A stretch of DNA of 64,000 nt from Deroplatys truncata (GCA_030765065.1 CM060982.1:15373630-15437629), one strand, 5' to 3'; counted from the stretch's first letter, positions 23,029-34,559 are shown. Made by a program: numbers and translations. The notes: a model not told the origin generated them from the letters alone.

Positions 23029-24293
23029 CACTATGCAATCAAAAGTATCCAGACACCCCCACAAACATACGTTTTTCATCCTAGGTGCATTGTGCTGCCA
23101 CCTACTGCCTGATACTCATTATCCGCGACATCAGTAGTCATTAGACATCGTGAAACAGCAGAATGGGATGCTCCGTGGAACTCATGGACTTCGAACATGG
23201 TCAGGTGATTAGATGTTACTTGTGTCAGAAGTCTGTATGCAAGATTTCCACACTCCTAAACATCCCTAGGTCCACTGTTTCTGATGTGATAGTGAAGTGG
23301 AAATGTGAAGGGACATGTACAGCACAAAAGCGTACAGGCCGATCTCGTCTGTTGACTGACAGAGACCGCCGACATTTGAAGAGGGTCATAAAGAGTAATA
23401 AGCAGAAATCTATCCAGACCATCACACAGTAATTTCAAACTGCATCAGGATCCACTCCAAGTACTATCACAGTTAGGTGTGAGGTGAGAAACCTTGGATT
23501 CCATGGTCGAGGAGCTGCTCATAAGCCACACATCACGCAGGAAAATGCCAAACAACACCTCGCTTGGTGTAAGGAGCATCATCATTACACGATTGAACAG
23601 TGGCTAAACGTTGTGTGGAGTGACGAATCACGGTACACAAAGTGGCGATCCGATGGTAGGGTGTGGGTATGGCGAATGCCCGGTGAATGTCATCTGCCAG
23701 CGTGTGTAGTGCCAACAGTGAAATTCGGAGGTGGTGGTGTTATGGTGTGGTGGTGTTATGGTGTGGTCGTGTTTTTCCTGGAGGGATCTTGCACCCCTTG
23801 TTGTTTTGCGTGGCATGATCACAGTGCAGACCTATATTGATATTTTAAGCACCTTCTTGCTTCCCACTGCTGAAGAGCAATTTGGGGATGGCAATTGCAT
23901 CTTTCAACACGATCAAGCACCTGTTCATACTGCATGGGCTGTGGTGGAGTGGTTACACAATAACATCCCTATAATGGACTGACTGGCCTGCACAGAGTCC
24001 TGACTTGAATCCTATAGAACACCTTTGGGATGTTTTGGAATGCCAGCTTTGTGCCAGGCCTCAGCCACCTGCATCGATACCTCTCCTCAGTTCCGCACTC
24101 CGTGAAGAATGGGCTGCCATTCCCCAAGAAACCTTCCAGCACCTGATTGAAAATATGCTTGCGAGAGTGAACGCTGTCATCAAGGCTAAGGGTGGGCCAA
24201 CAACATATTGACTTCCAGCATTACCGATGGAGGACGCCACGAACTTGTATGTCATTTTCAGCCAGGTGTCCAGATACTTTTGATCACGTAGTG
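23029..24293 (+). mobile_element. Tc1-like transposon, complete ends
   Basis: Terminal inverted repeats of about 30 bp: left CACTATGCAATCAAAAGTAT, right ATACTTTTGATCACGTAGTG, both with GTCCAGA/TCTGGAC-type inner parts. The TA target site is duplicated at 23027-23028 and 24294-24295. The 1265-bp length is normal for Tc1. The transposase inside is broken, so this copy is not autonomous. Confidence 0.95.
23163..24211 (+). pseudogene. Tc1 transposase (DD34E), broken
   Basis: Cut-and-paste transposase of the Tc1 group. In order: N-terminal paired-type helix-turn-helix (STLLNIPRSTVSDVI), GRSRLLTDRDRRHLKR, the first catalytic D in VVWSDESRY (about 23618), the second in IFQHDQAPVHTA (about 23910), and the E in PIEHLWDVLE (about 24015), ending in a normal C-terminus at 24211. 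Damage: an in-frame TAA after TITQ (about 23430), a short duplication of a GGTGTTATGGTGTGGT unit near 23730-23760 that shifts frame, and a 4-bp duplication at ATGGACTGACTGGCC (about 23977) that shifts it again. Confidence 0.95.
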
Positions 24294-24295
24294 TA

Positions 24296-24925
24296 TGGCA
24301 TTCAAAGTTACAGTATGTATTCTAGAAAGTAAATTTGCAGGAAAAGAGGTTCAACAAAAGTTCTTTGTAATGGCTGTAATAACCAGGTGCATTAGATTCA
24401 TCTTTCCTCCAGATTTCTTTATACCAATATACATTCATATGACACCTCAATATCTTGTTGAAATTTTCAACTTATTCACTGGGTATGTTTCCAGTTCAAA
24501 TGGTCTCTGCCCCATGTAATACAATAGCATTTTTGTGTTCTTCTCCTAGTCTTAGACACATTTGTACTTGCATCTTTAAATGCATATATAAATAGTTATT
24601 TCAGATATGCCCTTTCTAAATATTATTCTTGAAGATATAGCATGGACAGTTACAGATCTGTCATGAAATATTTTCATGAAAGTGTTGCAGTTTCCAAGTT
24701 GTTAGCATTCTCTATCAGTGGGCTTTCCTATATAAATTTATCATCTCTCTTTAGCCTTTTATATCTTGATTGGTAGACTGAGCCTGGTTCAAATCTTGGG
24801 CAAAACTTTAATGGGATGAGTTGTCAATGTGTTTCTGAATCACAAGTTCCAACACTCTTGGGTTTGTAGTATATCTTCATGCTGTACTTCACAATACGTC
24901 TGACAACATTTACTATAAAATTAAA
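24296..24925. other. AT-rich noncoding sequence
   Basis: Nothing recognised between the Tc1 element and the SINE. Confidence 0.4.
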
Positions 24926-25202
24926 TTAAATTGAGTTTTATTTATGGACGTTCTTTAACTGCTGTGGTCCTTAGCATCCCATTCTATATTGGGCGTGAAA
25001 GACCGGAAATTTTGCTCAGAGACCTATCAGGCTTGAGGTTCTATTATGTGCCATAAATCTATGACATTGGACCACTGGTTTAACTTCCCTTCTGAAGGAA
25101 GCCATGCTAAGGATTTTTACACCCAAAAAAATCCATCGCCCTCTGCCGGGTTTGAACGCGCGACCTCAGGAACTAGAGGCTAGCACTACACCACGTAGGA
25201 TG
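24925..25202 (-). mobile_element. SINE family 1, full copy
   Basis: tRNA-derived short retroposon. On the minus strand the head has a box-A-like segment and a box-B-like GTTCAAACCCGGC (degraded here). A conserved body reads to GGGATGCTAAGGACC, and the AT-rich tail reads CATAAATAAAACTCAATTTA. It is about 80 percent identical to the copy at 56851-57146. Pol III promoter boxes are the basis for the class. Confidence 0.85.
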
Positions 25203-25480
25203 ACAATATTTACCATGGTGGCTTATATAGAATAGCACTCAGCACAAATCTCTGTATGGAAATGTTCCTGATCATTCCACAATCGGATTTGTGAAGTGAA
25301 CTGATATTGAGGTAATCGCACATCAACATACTTAGTATTAGATATTTTGTAGGCTATAAAATCAAATGAGGCAAATACACACTTGCATTTAGAAACACGG
25401 ACATGGTAAATCATTTGCATAGCAAACCAAAGAGCTATAGTTTATATCCTGAACATGACCTGAATTTCTTATAACCGTAT

Positions 25481-25592
25481 GAAAATTGGAAAGGTAGAAT
25501 CAAACTCAAAAATTCAATGCCATAGCTGGGATTTGAACCATGGATCTTCCAATCTCTGTGTAGTTGCTCTAACCAACTGAGCTACCATGACA
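25481..25592 (-). mobile_element. SINE family 2, 3'-truncated copy
   Basis: The minus strand begins CATGGTAGCTCAGTTGGTTA (box A) and has GGTTCAAATCCCAGC (box B), then CTATGGCATTGAATTTTT, matching the plus copy at 56385-56565. The body ends after CTACCTTTCCAA. Confidence 0.85.
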
Positions 25593-25747
25593 ATATGCGT
25601 CATGACATTAAATTCCCCAACTGACAACCATTTTGCCCGGTAAAACATAAGGAGATCTCAAATTCATTGTAAGACAACATTCCCCAATGGTGACTTATAA
25701 TGTTGGAAATACTTTAAACCCCAGGCTTCATAGTTAACCACATTACG

Positions 25748-25919
25748 TCAATGAATCATAATTAATTGTTCTTTACCACAAGCTGTGTAGGACAAGGTTG
25801 GAATGAGAAAAATTCAATGCCATAGCTGTGATTTGAACCGTGGATCTTATGATCTCTATTTGATACCACCTTTCCAACCTTGTCCCATAAATGACTTGAT
25901 TGAAAGAACAACTAATTAA
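25748..25919. mobile_element. SINE family 2 fragments in head-to-head arrangement
   Basis: 25748-25868 is a minus-strand fragment from box B (GGTTCAAATCACAGC) to the tail (AAGAACAATTAATTATG). 25866-25919 is a plus-strand tail fragment (ACCTTTCCAACCTTGTCCC to GAACAACTAATTAAT). The two meet at about 25867, suggesting an inverted duplication or two insertions. Confidence 0.7.
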
Positions 25920-25929
25920 TATGAAAATA

Positions 25930-26950
25930 ATTTAACAGTTCTGTCTTACACATTTTAAACTTTGTATTGTTCCCTTTGGTTTGATTTTTTTCCCCTAAAG
26001 CTTATCTTTAATCTATTAACACTCCTAAATTCATTTTTTTCTCTTCCCTATTTTAAGAACTATTTATTTTAGGCCATAATTTCATTAAATATGTTATTTC
26101 ATATTTGATATGCTTCAGTCATAGCTTCAATTTGATGCCAATTTGTCACAATTTATTATAGCTCATTGCTTATATTATTTTGTCTTACCTTCAAGTATTT
26201 GTTTTTCCACCCTTTTGCTGCTTTGGAGATAAACAACACAGCAGCAAAGTGGAGATTCAAATTCAGCAGCTCTCTGGTTTACATCAAAGCAGCCTAATTA
26301 CCAGACCAAAGAGCAGTAAAATATTATCTCTTTGTTTGTTTTATAACAAAACAATGCTTTACTGACATTTACATTCTGTATCTTTTATGATTTCCCTAAC
26401 TAGGAGCATATCCTTATCTTCTCCTGATGAGCGTGGAAAATTAGCAAATTACCTGCAGTGAAAGCAAGTGTCTCATTAATGTGGCCCAGTCTTGTGGCTA
26501 TTAGGAGTCTCTTTCACAACTTGTTTTGTTTGCTTTTTAGGTGTAAACATGCACAAAAAATGCTTATTAAATGTTATGTCACAATAAATGTTATTGCAAT
26601 TTTTGACAAATCACCAACTTAACTGATTATACTTAAATGTTGGACATAAATGCAGTGGTATGTTTTCTATACTTTATCCAAAAAAGGCAAATTTTACTCA
26701 AAGTATAATTTTCAGCTAGCATGTTTGCTTTTAATTAATCAGTATAATAATCTGAATAATTACACATTAAAAATCAAAATATTTATTCAACCTTATAACT
26801 TACAGATTCACATCACTGGAAACAGTTACAGGGATCTTTGTCAAGTACTTATGGTTTTGCTTAATTGTAACATATTGTGGAACATTTAAGAATTCTTAAA
26901 AACTGTTTGTTCACATTTTAGTTATTAACAAATACTCTACCAAAATGCAC
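25930..26950. other. AT-rich intergenic sequence downstream of maleless
   Basis: No coding signal. Short frames at 26180 and 26650 look random. Confidence 0.5.
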
Positions 26951-26955
26951 TAGAA

Positions 26956-26961
26956 TTTATT
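26956..26961 (-). promoter_or_regulatory. Candidate polyadenylation signal of maleless
   Basis: AATAAA on the minus strand, about 133 nt after the stop codon at 27094. It is the first canonical hexamer downstream of the stop. Not proven to be used. Confidence 0.5.
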
Positions 26962-27093
26962 TGACTTAGCCTAATGCAAAGAAATAAACATTTGAGGACC
27001 TTTGTGTTCCCATAACACTGCTATGTATGGGAAAAAAAATACTATTCTGAATGTACATGAGAAAGTGATGGTTTATCCATACAATGGAATGGT

Positions 27094-27257
27094 TCAGAAG
27101 CCACCTCTAAAGCCTCCACGTCCACCTCTAAAGCCACCTGCTCCTCCTCCTCCTCTACCCCTCCAATTGTTATAACCACCACCACTCCCTGCTCCTGCTC
27201 CCCAGCCCCCACGTCCACCACCATAGCCACTGCCGCCATTGTTATTTCCAAAACCAC
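27094..27257 (-). CDS. mle: maleless/DHX9 last coding exon (RGG tail)
   Basis: Terminal coding exon of the ATP-dependent RNA helicase A/maleless gene. The acceptor TTTGTTACAG precedes GTGGTTTTGG on the minus strand. The exon begins with the last two bases of a glycine codon and has 54 codons including TGA. It encodes a glycine-rich tail with FRGGRGGFRGGF at the end and NNNGGSGYGGGRGGW near the start. RGG tails bind nucleic acid in DHX9 and MLE (established for the family). The phase joins exactly to the exon at 51987-52078. MLE unwinds RNA in the nucleus and acts in dosage compensation in Drosophila; whether it does so here cannot be read from the sequence. Confidence 0.85.
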
Positions 27258-27699
27258 CTGTAACAAAGAGATAAACCCAAATTACTTGCTAGTAATATTT
27301 CCTCATAGTATTACAATTTTACTACAAACATACAAAGACCTATTTTTCAAAGACATTAACAGCTTACATATCTAGGTTGTGCTGATAAACTATATCATAT
27401 AAATCTGAAAAGAAAGTTCTTGAACAAATAAAACTGCATAAAATTCAACACATTTGTTTTCTAGATATACAGCAGTATCCAATGCTGTAACATCTCTCCT
27501 ACAATTTATATAGCTTGCTAATGGAGTATTGAGCAGCTGCAGTATGCATGCGGTGTGGTTTAATCCTTGTTATAAAACTGACCTGGAATCAATACTGCAA
27601 AAAGCAATACACAAAAGTAAAATTGCTTTACTGCCTGTCAGAAGAATGTGGTAACTAAAACCATGCATGATACACTGAATATGTACAGCAGTGGCAAGA

Positions 27700-27711
27700 C
27701 CCCCCCCCCCC
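27700..27711 (+). repeat. C12 homopolymer
   Basis: Twelve C in a row, at the 5' edge of a LINE fragment. Confidence 0.95.
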
Positions 27712-28165
27712 ACTTTGGCGGCCTAAAGACAGCTAATAAACTGTGTGTTCAAAGATTTGCTTGGCTTAGGTATTACTGGAGGTATTTAGAAGTAATCCTA
27801 CAGCTGTGATGGAGATGCTCCTAAACTTGTTTCCCCTTTATATCAAAGCAAGATTGAGTACCTAGAGACTGAAACAAAATGGAAATTTGTGTGACCTAAG
27901 TGTGTTGGGTTACTCCAGAATACGGAATTAATAACAACCCCATTTTTAACAATGGAAAGTGATCAGATGATCCGTACACTATCCTTTGATAAAGTATTCA
28001 AAATAAGACTTGAATATCACCAAGGAAATATGCTCTATCCAACTGGAAGTCTGGTCTGGTTCACAGATGGTTTAGGAACAGAAACTTATGTGAGGCAACA
28101 AGGTGCGACATTTATGACCCTTTGGGTAGCTTTGTCACACTGTTTCACGCTAAAATATAACTGAA
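27712..28165 (+). mobile_element. LINE ORF2 fragment (end of RT to RNase H)
   Basis: Translated pieces read CVQRFAWLGITGGI (as in the family LACLGITGAMRTTPT), then NPTAVMEMLLNLFPLYI, and an RNase H start, GSLVWFTDGLGTETYV (family WFTDGS). This order is found in R1/LOA/I-type LINEs. Frame changes and stops are present. Confidence 0.7.
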
Positions 28166-28619
28166 ATCTGCCTCTGGGAGAACCCTTGAAGGGACTTTAG
28201 AGGTAGTAACATCTGGATACCCTCAGTGTCAGGCAGCAATTTAAGCACGTGCAAGCTGCCAGATTAAACAGTATGTCTATTGAATATCATATATAAAAAT
28301 TATTTACTTTTAGCTACCTTCAGTCATTATATAAGAAATACTCCAAGAGTGCTTTTGACTGAGAAAATGTTCAAACAAAATTTCTATTAGTTCATAATGC
28401 ATAAAATGTATTGCTCATTACACAGTCATCAAAAAGGAGATTAAAGAAAGAGAAGTGCAAAAATTTAAAAATTCGGTTATCAGTATACCCAATGAAACTT
28501 CAAACATTTAATCCCAAAATCAAAGCCAAATTAAAAAGATTTAAAAACAAAGAAACATTTAAGTTTATTAAAGTACTAAGTTAATACACAGAGTGGAAGG
28601 TGACCTTTGATCATCCTTG

Positions 28620-29290
28620 AACAGACTCTTTGTAATAAATAGAATAAAAAATCTTAGCGCAGTTTTGCTGTTAGAATTTATCAAGAAAGATTTCCAAATA
28701 GACAAGCACCGCATCATCTGTCAGAGAGTTCTAGATACAGGAAGCATATCTCATGTTGAAGGAGTTGGTCAAAGAAATGTTGCACTTGAAGATCCTAGAA
28801 GCAATAGAAGCTTACACTATCCGCATATCCCATTGGACTGTTTTGAGAACAAAATTGCTATGCCCTTATTCTGCTCAAAGCATCCAGTATCTCTCTGAAG
28901 TAGATTATGCAATTTTCCGAATGGTTTCAACAAGGAGGGGACTTTCTCCTTAAAATTCTTGCAATGGATGAAGCAACATTTACCAGAAATGGAATAATTA
29001 CCATAATGCACACACAATAAGGCAAGACAGCTTTTAGAACATGTTCCTATATAAGTTTGGGCAGGAATCATAGGAAACATAATAATCAGTCCATGGATTC
29101 TTCCTCGGGTTTTGACAGAAGCCATCGATTTCCAGTTTCTTCAAGAAACACTACAAGTTCTGGATGTTCCCCTGGCAGTAAGAAATGATATGTGGCTATT
29201 ACATGACAGTGCACCTCTGCATGTAAGTATTATACCACCAACATAACTCTGCCTGCAGAAAATATGCAACTTATTACCTGCATACCCTCC
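28620..29290 (+). mobile_element. Mariner-like transposase remnant
   Basis: Pieces in order: helix-turn-helix with RVLDTGSISHVEGVGQRN, LKILEAIEAYTIRISHWTV, CPYSAQSIQYLSEVDYAIF, then the first catalytic block (ILAMDEATFTRNG, family DEATFTNHG), and LDVPLAVRNDMWLLHDSAPL, which contains the second aspartate (family MWFQHDGAPAH). The final E block is not seen. Several frameshifts and stops. The sequence ends abruptly near 29230-29290. Confidence 0.75.
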
Positions 29291-29549
29291 TTTTGGCTTT
29301 GGATGAGCACTGTGTCAATGGATAGTCATCATTGTCTTGAGTACAGTCGCTTACTGAGTGCAAACCGTCACTATAGTGTGTTTGTGGAATTGTTTTATCC
29401 AAGGAGTTAAGTGTGTTGCTTATTAAAGACGTGCAAATTGTTTCGAATTTTATATTTTGTGAAGAGTTTTTCTTTATTTTCCTTTTTCCTTCCTGTTTCT
29501 TTAATATTGCAGCTATCAACGAGTGTCTAATAAAGTAATTCATAGTGGG

Positions 29550-30450
29550 CTAGAGGCATTATATAAAACAAATACTTTGATGAAGAAACAAGACTTGGTG
29601 CTTTAAAGCTGCCATTGGACAGGGCTACTCAGCGTGCTACAGTGATCATTAGTATTTCTGAGTGGATAATTGTGCAGATAAGGCAAGAAGGTATAAAGGC
29701 TGAGGCAACAAGCAGCAAGTTACCACCACCAGGAAAGAAGAGGAAAAGGCGTGAAAAAGTTGCGCTGAATGATTTTGACAAAAGTGCTTTGCAGAATATA
29801 GTCAATTCCATGTATGCAGTGGAAAAAGAGGTTTTAAATAAAATAATTCCATGTATGCAGTGGAAAAAGAGGTTTTAAATAAAATAATTGCAAGAGCTAG
29901 AGAACAAATTGGATTTAAAGGAGGTCAGAAAAGTCTCTATACAATTGTAAAAGCACTGGTTTCAGGTTTAAGAAATGCAACAAAAATTCAAGGCTGATTC
30001 AAATGAAAAAAAAAAAAAAAAAAAACACGCTACAGCTGCATGAAGCAAAATGAGAAGTCTGGTGATAACATGATGCCTGTGACTTACATTGATGAGACAT
30101 GAATTCACCCTCACTATGCCTGTTAGTACGTGATGGCAGAGTGACAGTGAATTTAAAATGAAGAACCAAAATGCAGGACAGAGATTTATTATCACTCACA
30201 GATGGAGAAAATGGTTTCATTCCAAATGCGACTTTAATTTTCAAAACCAAACAGAAAACCAGAGTTGATTATCATGAATTACGAGAATTTTCTTAAATGG
30301 ACGAAGTGCCTTATCACAGTGTTGTGGAAAAACCCACCAAATATCACATAATAAACAATTTATTAAAAACTGGCTTACAGAAAATGGAATGCAGTACGAG
30401 GATTCCATGATGAAGGAAGAGCTACAGGAATTAGTAACAATTCATAAGTC
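29550..30450 (+). mobile_element. Mariner-like transposase remnant, insect family A
   Basis: N-terminal helix-turn-helix (RATQRATVIISISEWIIVQI), linker SSKLPPPGKKRKRREKV, then ALNDFDKSALQNIVNSMYAV, then IGFKGGQKSLY. The first catalytic region, VTYIDET-type WIHPHY, is at about 30080-30110; then NAGQRFII, a YHSVVVEKP block at about 30310-30345, and a MMKEELQELV segment ending near 30435. Frames change at an A20 run (30007-30026) and several more times. The E-containing block is lost where a minus-strand pogo-like fragment begins. Confidence 0.8.
29811..29888 (+). repeat. Tandem duplication inside the mariner-like ORF
   Basis: Two adjacent 39-bp copies (from TTCCATGTATGCAGTGGAAA to AAATAAAATAA) of the codons around NSMYAVEKEV. 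Confidence 0.85.
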
Positions 30451-30900
30451 TTAAACCACATACAAAACATCTTTACGTTTCTCCACAAGGTGTTTCAGAA
30501 AAGCATCACCTATGATATTCATGTCAACTTCAAGTCTTTGAAATCTTTCCAAAAGTTCGTGCTTGTTCACCGGATGGATACTGCACTTCCTGAACCCTGA
30601 AATCAAATTCTGTTTCACATTTGGAGTGATAGCTTCAATTAACTTCTTTAGAAGAGAAGGGAAAATATCTTTTGGAATTCCAGACAGTTGGTTTCCGCTC
30701 CCAATATCTCTCCATTTTGACAAAATTTTATTTAAGTGCCTAAATACCGACTGTTTCTTGATCAACATAAAAACCAGCACTAAATGTATACTTACCAGAT
30801 TTTTCTTACTCTTGTTGACATTCGCAAAAGTTCCGAGATATTATTAGCAACAAAACAATAACAAACCAAAATAAGTGAGTGCTGCCCCTAGTGGAGTCTT
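30451..30900 (-). pseudogene. Pogo/Tigger-like transposase C-terminal fragment
   Basis: A minus frame (30780-30451) reads FRHLNKILSKWRD, then GIPKDIFPSLLKKLIEAI, then LISGFRKCSIHPVNKHELLE. This matches the region after the DDE core of pogo-like (DDE_1) transposases (family: PLKxxWR, IPKDxFPxLLKxL, LxxGFRxxGIxPxxxxxxLxR). The catalytic part should lie above 30780 but is not recognisable. Confidence 0.6.
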
Positions 30901-31511
30901 CTTGAAGCTCCTGTAGTTATTTCAGTGTAGCCAACATATGTTCTTTAACACATGAGAACCCACACATCCAAATTTCCCCACTGATATTGAGGGAGGAAAA
31001 ATATAATTAAAATTACCCAAAATGGAACAATCTCACCTGCAAGACCAATCTCACCCCAGTTGACGGTAGTAATTATTTCTGGGGTTGTCTGTTACTTAGA
31101 ACCAGAAAGCGGCGTGCAATTCTGATGGCTTTTGTGACATTCTGAATATCAATCGGTCATTCCATAAACAATCAAATTCTGCTGAATATCTTAAGTGCGC
31201 GGTACAATTAAAACAGCTCGAGAAAAATAAGAATACAATTGATGACACCCTAAAACAAAATCCACATATTATGGGGCGCAACATAGTGAAAATGATACGC
31301 TGAACAGGTTATTAAGACAGTAGTTGAAGCAACGCTGTACCTAATGGAGAGATAGCCGTTTCATGACATTATAGAGAAGAACGCCAACCTAAAGGATAGA
31401 GTCAAGTTAATATACAAGGAATGGGTAGGTTGCATGTCTTATTTGGCGTGAAAATGGTTCACCTATTGTTTAGGTCACGAGCCGCTGCTGTGTCTCTTGT
31501 AGTCACTGTAA
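30901..31511. other. Intron sequence, nothing recognised
   Basis: Two short antiparallel open frames at 31096-31284 lack similarity to known families. Confidence 0.4.
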
Positions 31512-32652
31512 GGACCCATTCACAATGAAATGTAAGCGCAAGACTTTGCATTCATGTTATTTAATGGAAGCATTCACATAGTGTCACGCAACGCAAGAGT
31601 TTGCAAACTCCAAACTTACTGCTTGCGTTGCGTGTATAGAGGAAGAATTCTGCATTTCTTTCTCTTTGCATTGCCTGCTGTTCAACAGTAGACGATCGTG
31701 AGGCGAGACTTTGGCCATCTAATGTACATGCATGCACTCTTCCATTTGGCCGTGCCACACAAATTTTAGGTCACCATCTCTCATTTCTCTCAAGAAGTTA
31801 TGGTTGTGTCCTTACTGAATCCTCTTTCATTTAGTGGATGAACCCGGTATCTGTGCCTGGATTTCTTGGCTCAGGCGCATAGAGATAATGAACATTGCAT
31901 TAATATAACTTGTGCAGCTGTATCATCACATGTATAACTTGCTGCAGTTTCCGGACATTATTCCGTACTGGGAAGGAGGTATGAAATTTTAAGAAACTTA
32001 CGGAATCGGGTTTTTTTAATTTGTAGAGTTGATTGTATAGGAGTTGTTGCTTTATCGAAAACATTGAGCCCTTCTTGGCGACCGCTTAGCTTTTGCAGAA
32101 ATCTTGTCAGAAGATATTGCGAACGTGATGAAAAAAACAATATGGCTAATGGAGTGTCGTGAAGCAAGGAAAATGTAGCTAAAGTGGATTATTCGAGTTT
32201 AGACGCGCAGATCCTACGGCTGTCCTGTGTCTACGGCTACGCCCTGTCGTCGCTCCGTAGCTGTGGCTTAGGTCCCATGATGTTACAATTTTGGCAGCAA
32301 CGCTATGATGATACAAGTGCGTGTGTTACATATTGTTAGCGAAAGTGCTCACTACCCACATACGGAATAATGGCTCTGCTTCCATAGTACTTGCACAATT
32401 ACTTTCAATGTTTTGAGCAAACAGTCGTGATGTCACTAATGCTATGGGCGGCTGTTGGACGTATGTTTTTCTTTTTTTTGTGACCCACTTATTTATAAAA
32501 TAGTGAGTGAACTTCCTTATTTGGTATTGTTGGTTATATTACTCAATTTGAAACTTACGGTGCACTCGGAACATTTCCGCGGTTAGTTTAAGGATCCAGA
32601 AGCCCGTACAAACTTCTCGCGTTACGCCTACGGCAGAATTGTGAATGAAGCC
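31512..32652. mobile_element. PIF/Harbinger-type element, non-autonomous
   Basis: Left end GGACCCATTCACAATGAAAT; right end, inverted, GGCTTCATTCACAATTCTGC. Flanked by TAA at 31509-31511 and 32653-32655, the TWA target duplication typical of PIF/Harbinger. The 1141-bp interior has several short frames (31561-31758 and 31958-32167 on the minus strand), none recognisable as a Harbinger nuclease or Myb/MADF protein. Confidence 0.8.
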
Positions 32653-32699
32653 TAACTCGCTTTTTATTCGAATGTGGAGCCTATGAGTTTCAATGCTTA

Positions 32700-34420
32700 T
32701 ACGTATTCAAAAGAATTGGGCTTAGAAGAACATGCTCACACTACATTTAAACAGTCGAGTTCTAACAGCTAAGGCATGCAATGTAAGTGAATATTCAGTG
32801 TTACGTATATTGAAACAGGGCGGCTCTTGTTTAAATCTCCCGGAAAAAAACCGTAAGACACAAAAAGGAGTTTCTAATCCGGAAGACTTTCTGAAAGGTG
32901 TTCTGTGTCTAAACAGTTTTGAAATGTATGATGACGAATATCCTAGGTTTAAAAAACTTCGTTTGATGACTGACAAAATAGATTATGTAGGTTTCACGAC
33001 ATATATGGGATTAACCGTCATCTTCTGCCTTTCACAGAGTAGGCTTATCAACCTGTTCTGGCCCCAGTCCTATCTTTTAACCGGCATTACTGTATCCCTG
33101 TTTCCTTTAGCTTAGTATTTTAAGGCCTTCTTTGGAATCCTTGTTTCTTCCATTCGTCCCAGATGTTCCTTCTATTTTTGCTTGTTCTATTTTATCATTT
33201 ACTACAACCTCTACCTGCACATAAAAATTTCATTTCCGCGGGCTGAATATGGTTAAAATCTTTTCTATTCCTAACTCACTACCATACAATAAAAGCGACA
33301 TCGCCATCACCTTATAAAATTTACCTCGTATCTCTTCGTGTATTTTTCATTATTCTGCTTATAGTGCCACAAATATTAATATCTTTGTAATATGGGAAAC
33401 AAGTAAATGTAATGGGATTTCTTATAGAAGAACTAAAGGAAGGAAATTTCTGTTAGAAAGGCACGGCATTGTTGCTACCAAAATAAAAATTTTGAGAACC
33501 ACAAAATAACTAAGGGATTCAGATGATAGTCGCCCAGTATATTATGTTGATGAAACCCTGGGTGAACCAAAATGACTATCGAAAAGACATTTGGCAAGAT
33601 TAATCGGGAAATGGTGGCTTCAAAGTTGCCGATGTATCATTCAGCAGTGTCATTATTTGCGATGCGGGATCTGCCGGAAAAAAAAGAAAGAAAGAAAGAA
33701 AAAAAAAACAAAGGTTCCTTCCGGAGAGTAAATGGGTGTTTTGTTCCCGTCCGAAAAACACAAATTTAGACTACGATCTCTCGAAAATGAATGCAGAAAG
33801 TTATAAAGACAGGTGTGTGACTGATTTTTAAATTTACTAGAAGACAGCTCAACTATTATCATGGACAATGCAAGTTATCAAAGTCCCCATGACAAAATCC
33901 AGGAAACAAGACATTTAGGGAATGTTTGCAAATCCGCAATATTACAAATAATCCCGCCAAAACCTTAGCAGAATTACTTAAAAAGTTAAGCAGAACAAGC
34001 CACAAGAAAAGTGGCACGAATTAGATGAAATTAGTTCGGCAAGAGGTTATCAAGTTGTTCTAACACTGCAGTACAACCCGATAGAGTTAGTATGGGCGAA
34101 AGTGAAATGTGAAGTTGCTACTCAAAATTCAACATTTCGGCGGGCGGGTGTCGAGAAACTGATTCACGAAGCTCTCAATAGAGTTACATTGGAGGACTTT
34201 GCGAGGCATAGTGCTCATGCTGAAAGACTTCAAGAGGAAGGTTCCTACAAAGAAGTAACTAGAGACAGCATTGCTCAGAACTTGATGATCAACCTTAGAG
34301 ACAGTAATTCGGACACTCAAGTGTATAAGGAGAAGAGGAAGTCCTTGCAATTCTTTTGTGGTTTTAGGTACATATGTTCAAAATATGTTATTTTAGGTGT
34401 ATTTTAAAAATACAGACTTC
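32700..34420 (+). mobile_element. Mariner-like transposase remnant, insect family A, second copy
   Basis: The N-terminal part at 32732-32975 reads AKACNVSEYSVLRILKQG, EKNRKTQKGVSNPEDFLKGV and MYDDEYPRFKKL. After an insertion the core resumes at about 33420: VYYVDET-type first catalytic block near 33535, SGNGGFKVADVS, CDAGSA, then IIMDNASYQSPHDK with the second aspartate at about 33855. YNPIELVWAKVKCEVA with the glutamate is at 34075-34115, and the C-terminal acidic tail with LMINLRDSNSD lies near 34290. About ten stops or frame changes. Confidence 0.8.
32976..33410 (-). mobile_element. LINE ORF2 C-terminal fragment nested in mariner-like element
   Basis: The minus strand from about 33370 reads GTISRIMKNTRRDTRVKFYK, then VMAMSLLLYGSE, and ends with a WDEWKKQGF-type block (family HLERMEETRIPKKAL). 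These are the conserved end of RTE/CR1-like LINE ORF2. It splits the transposase between its N-terminal part and its core. Confidence 0.6.
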
Positions 34421-34559
34421 CTTGAAATATTAGATTGCAAATGAAAATTGGTATGTACTTGAATGAGGAACTGATATTTGAAGCAAATTAGTAGATTAGA
34501 GAGCCTATCGTCTCATTTTGTTTACTTAGTCGGTTTACCCTCCTCGTATGTAGGGCTTA

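Noticed and set aside
27042-27266. Alternative minus frame reading valine/glutamate-rich peptide over the last maleless exon
   Set aside because: It is another frame of the glycine-rich exon. The RGG frame fits the splice phases and the DHX9 family.
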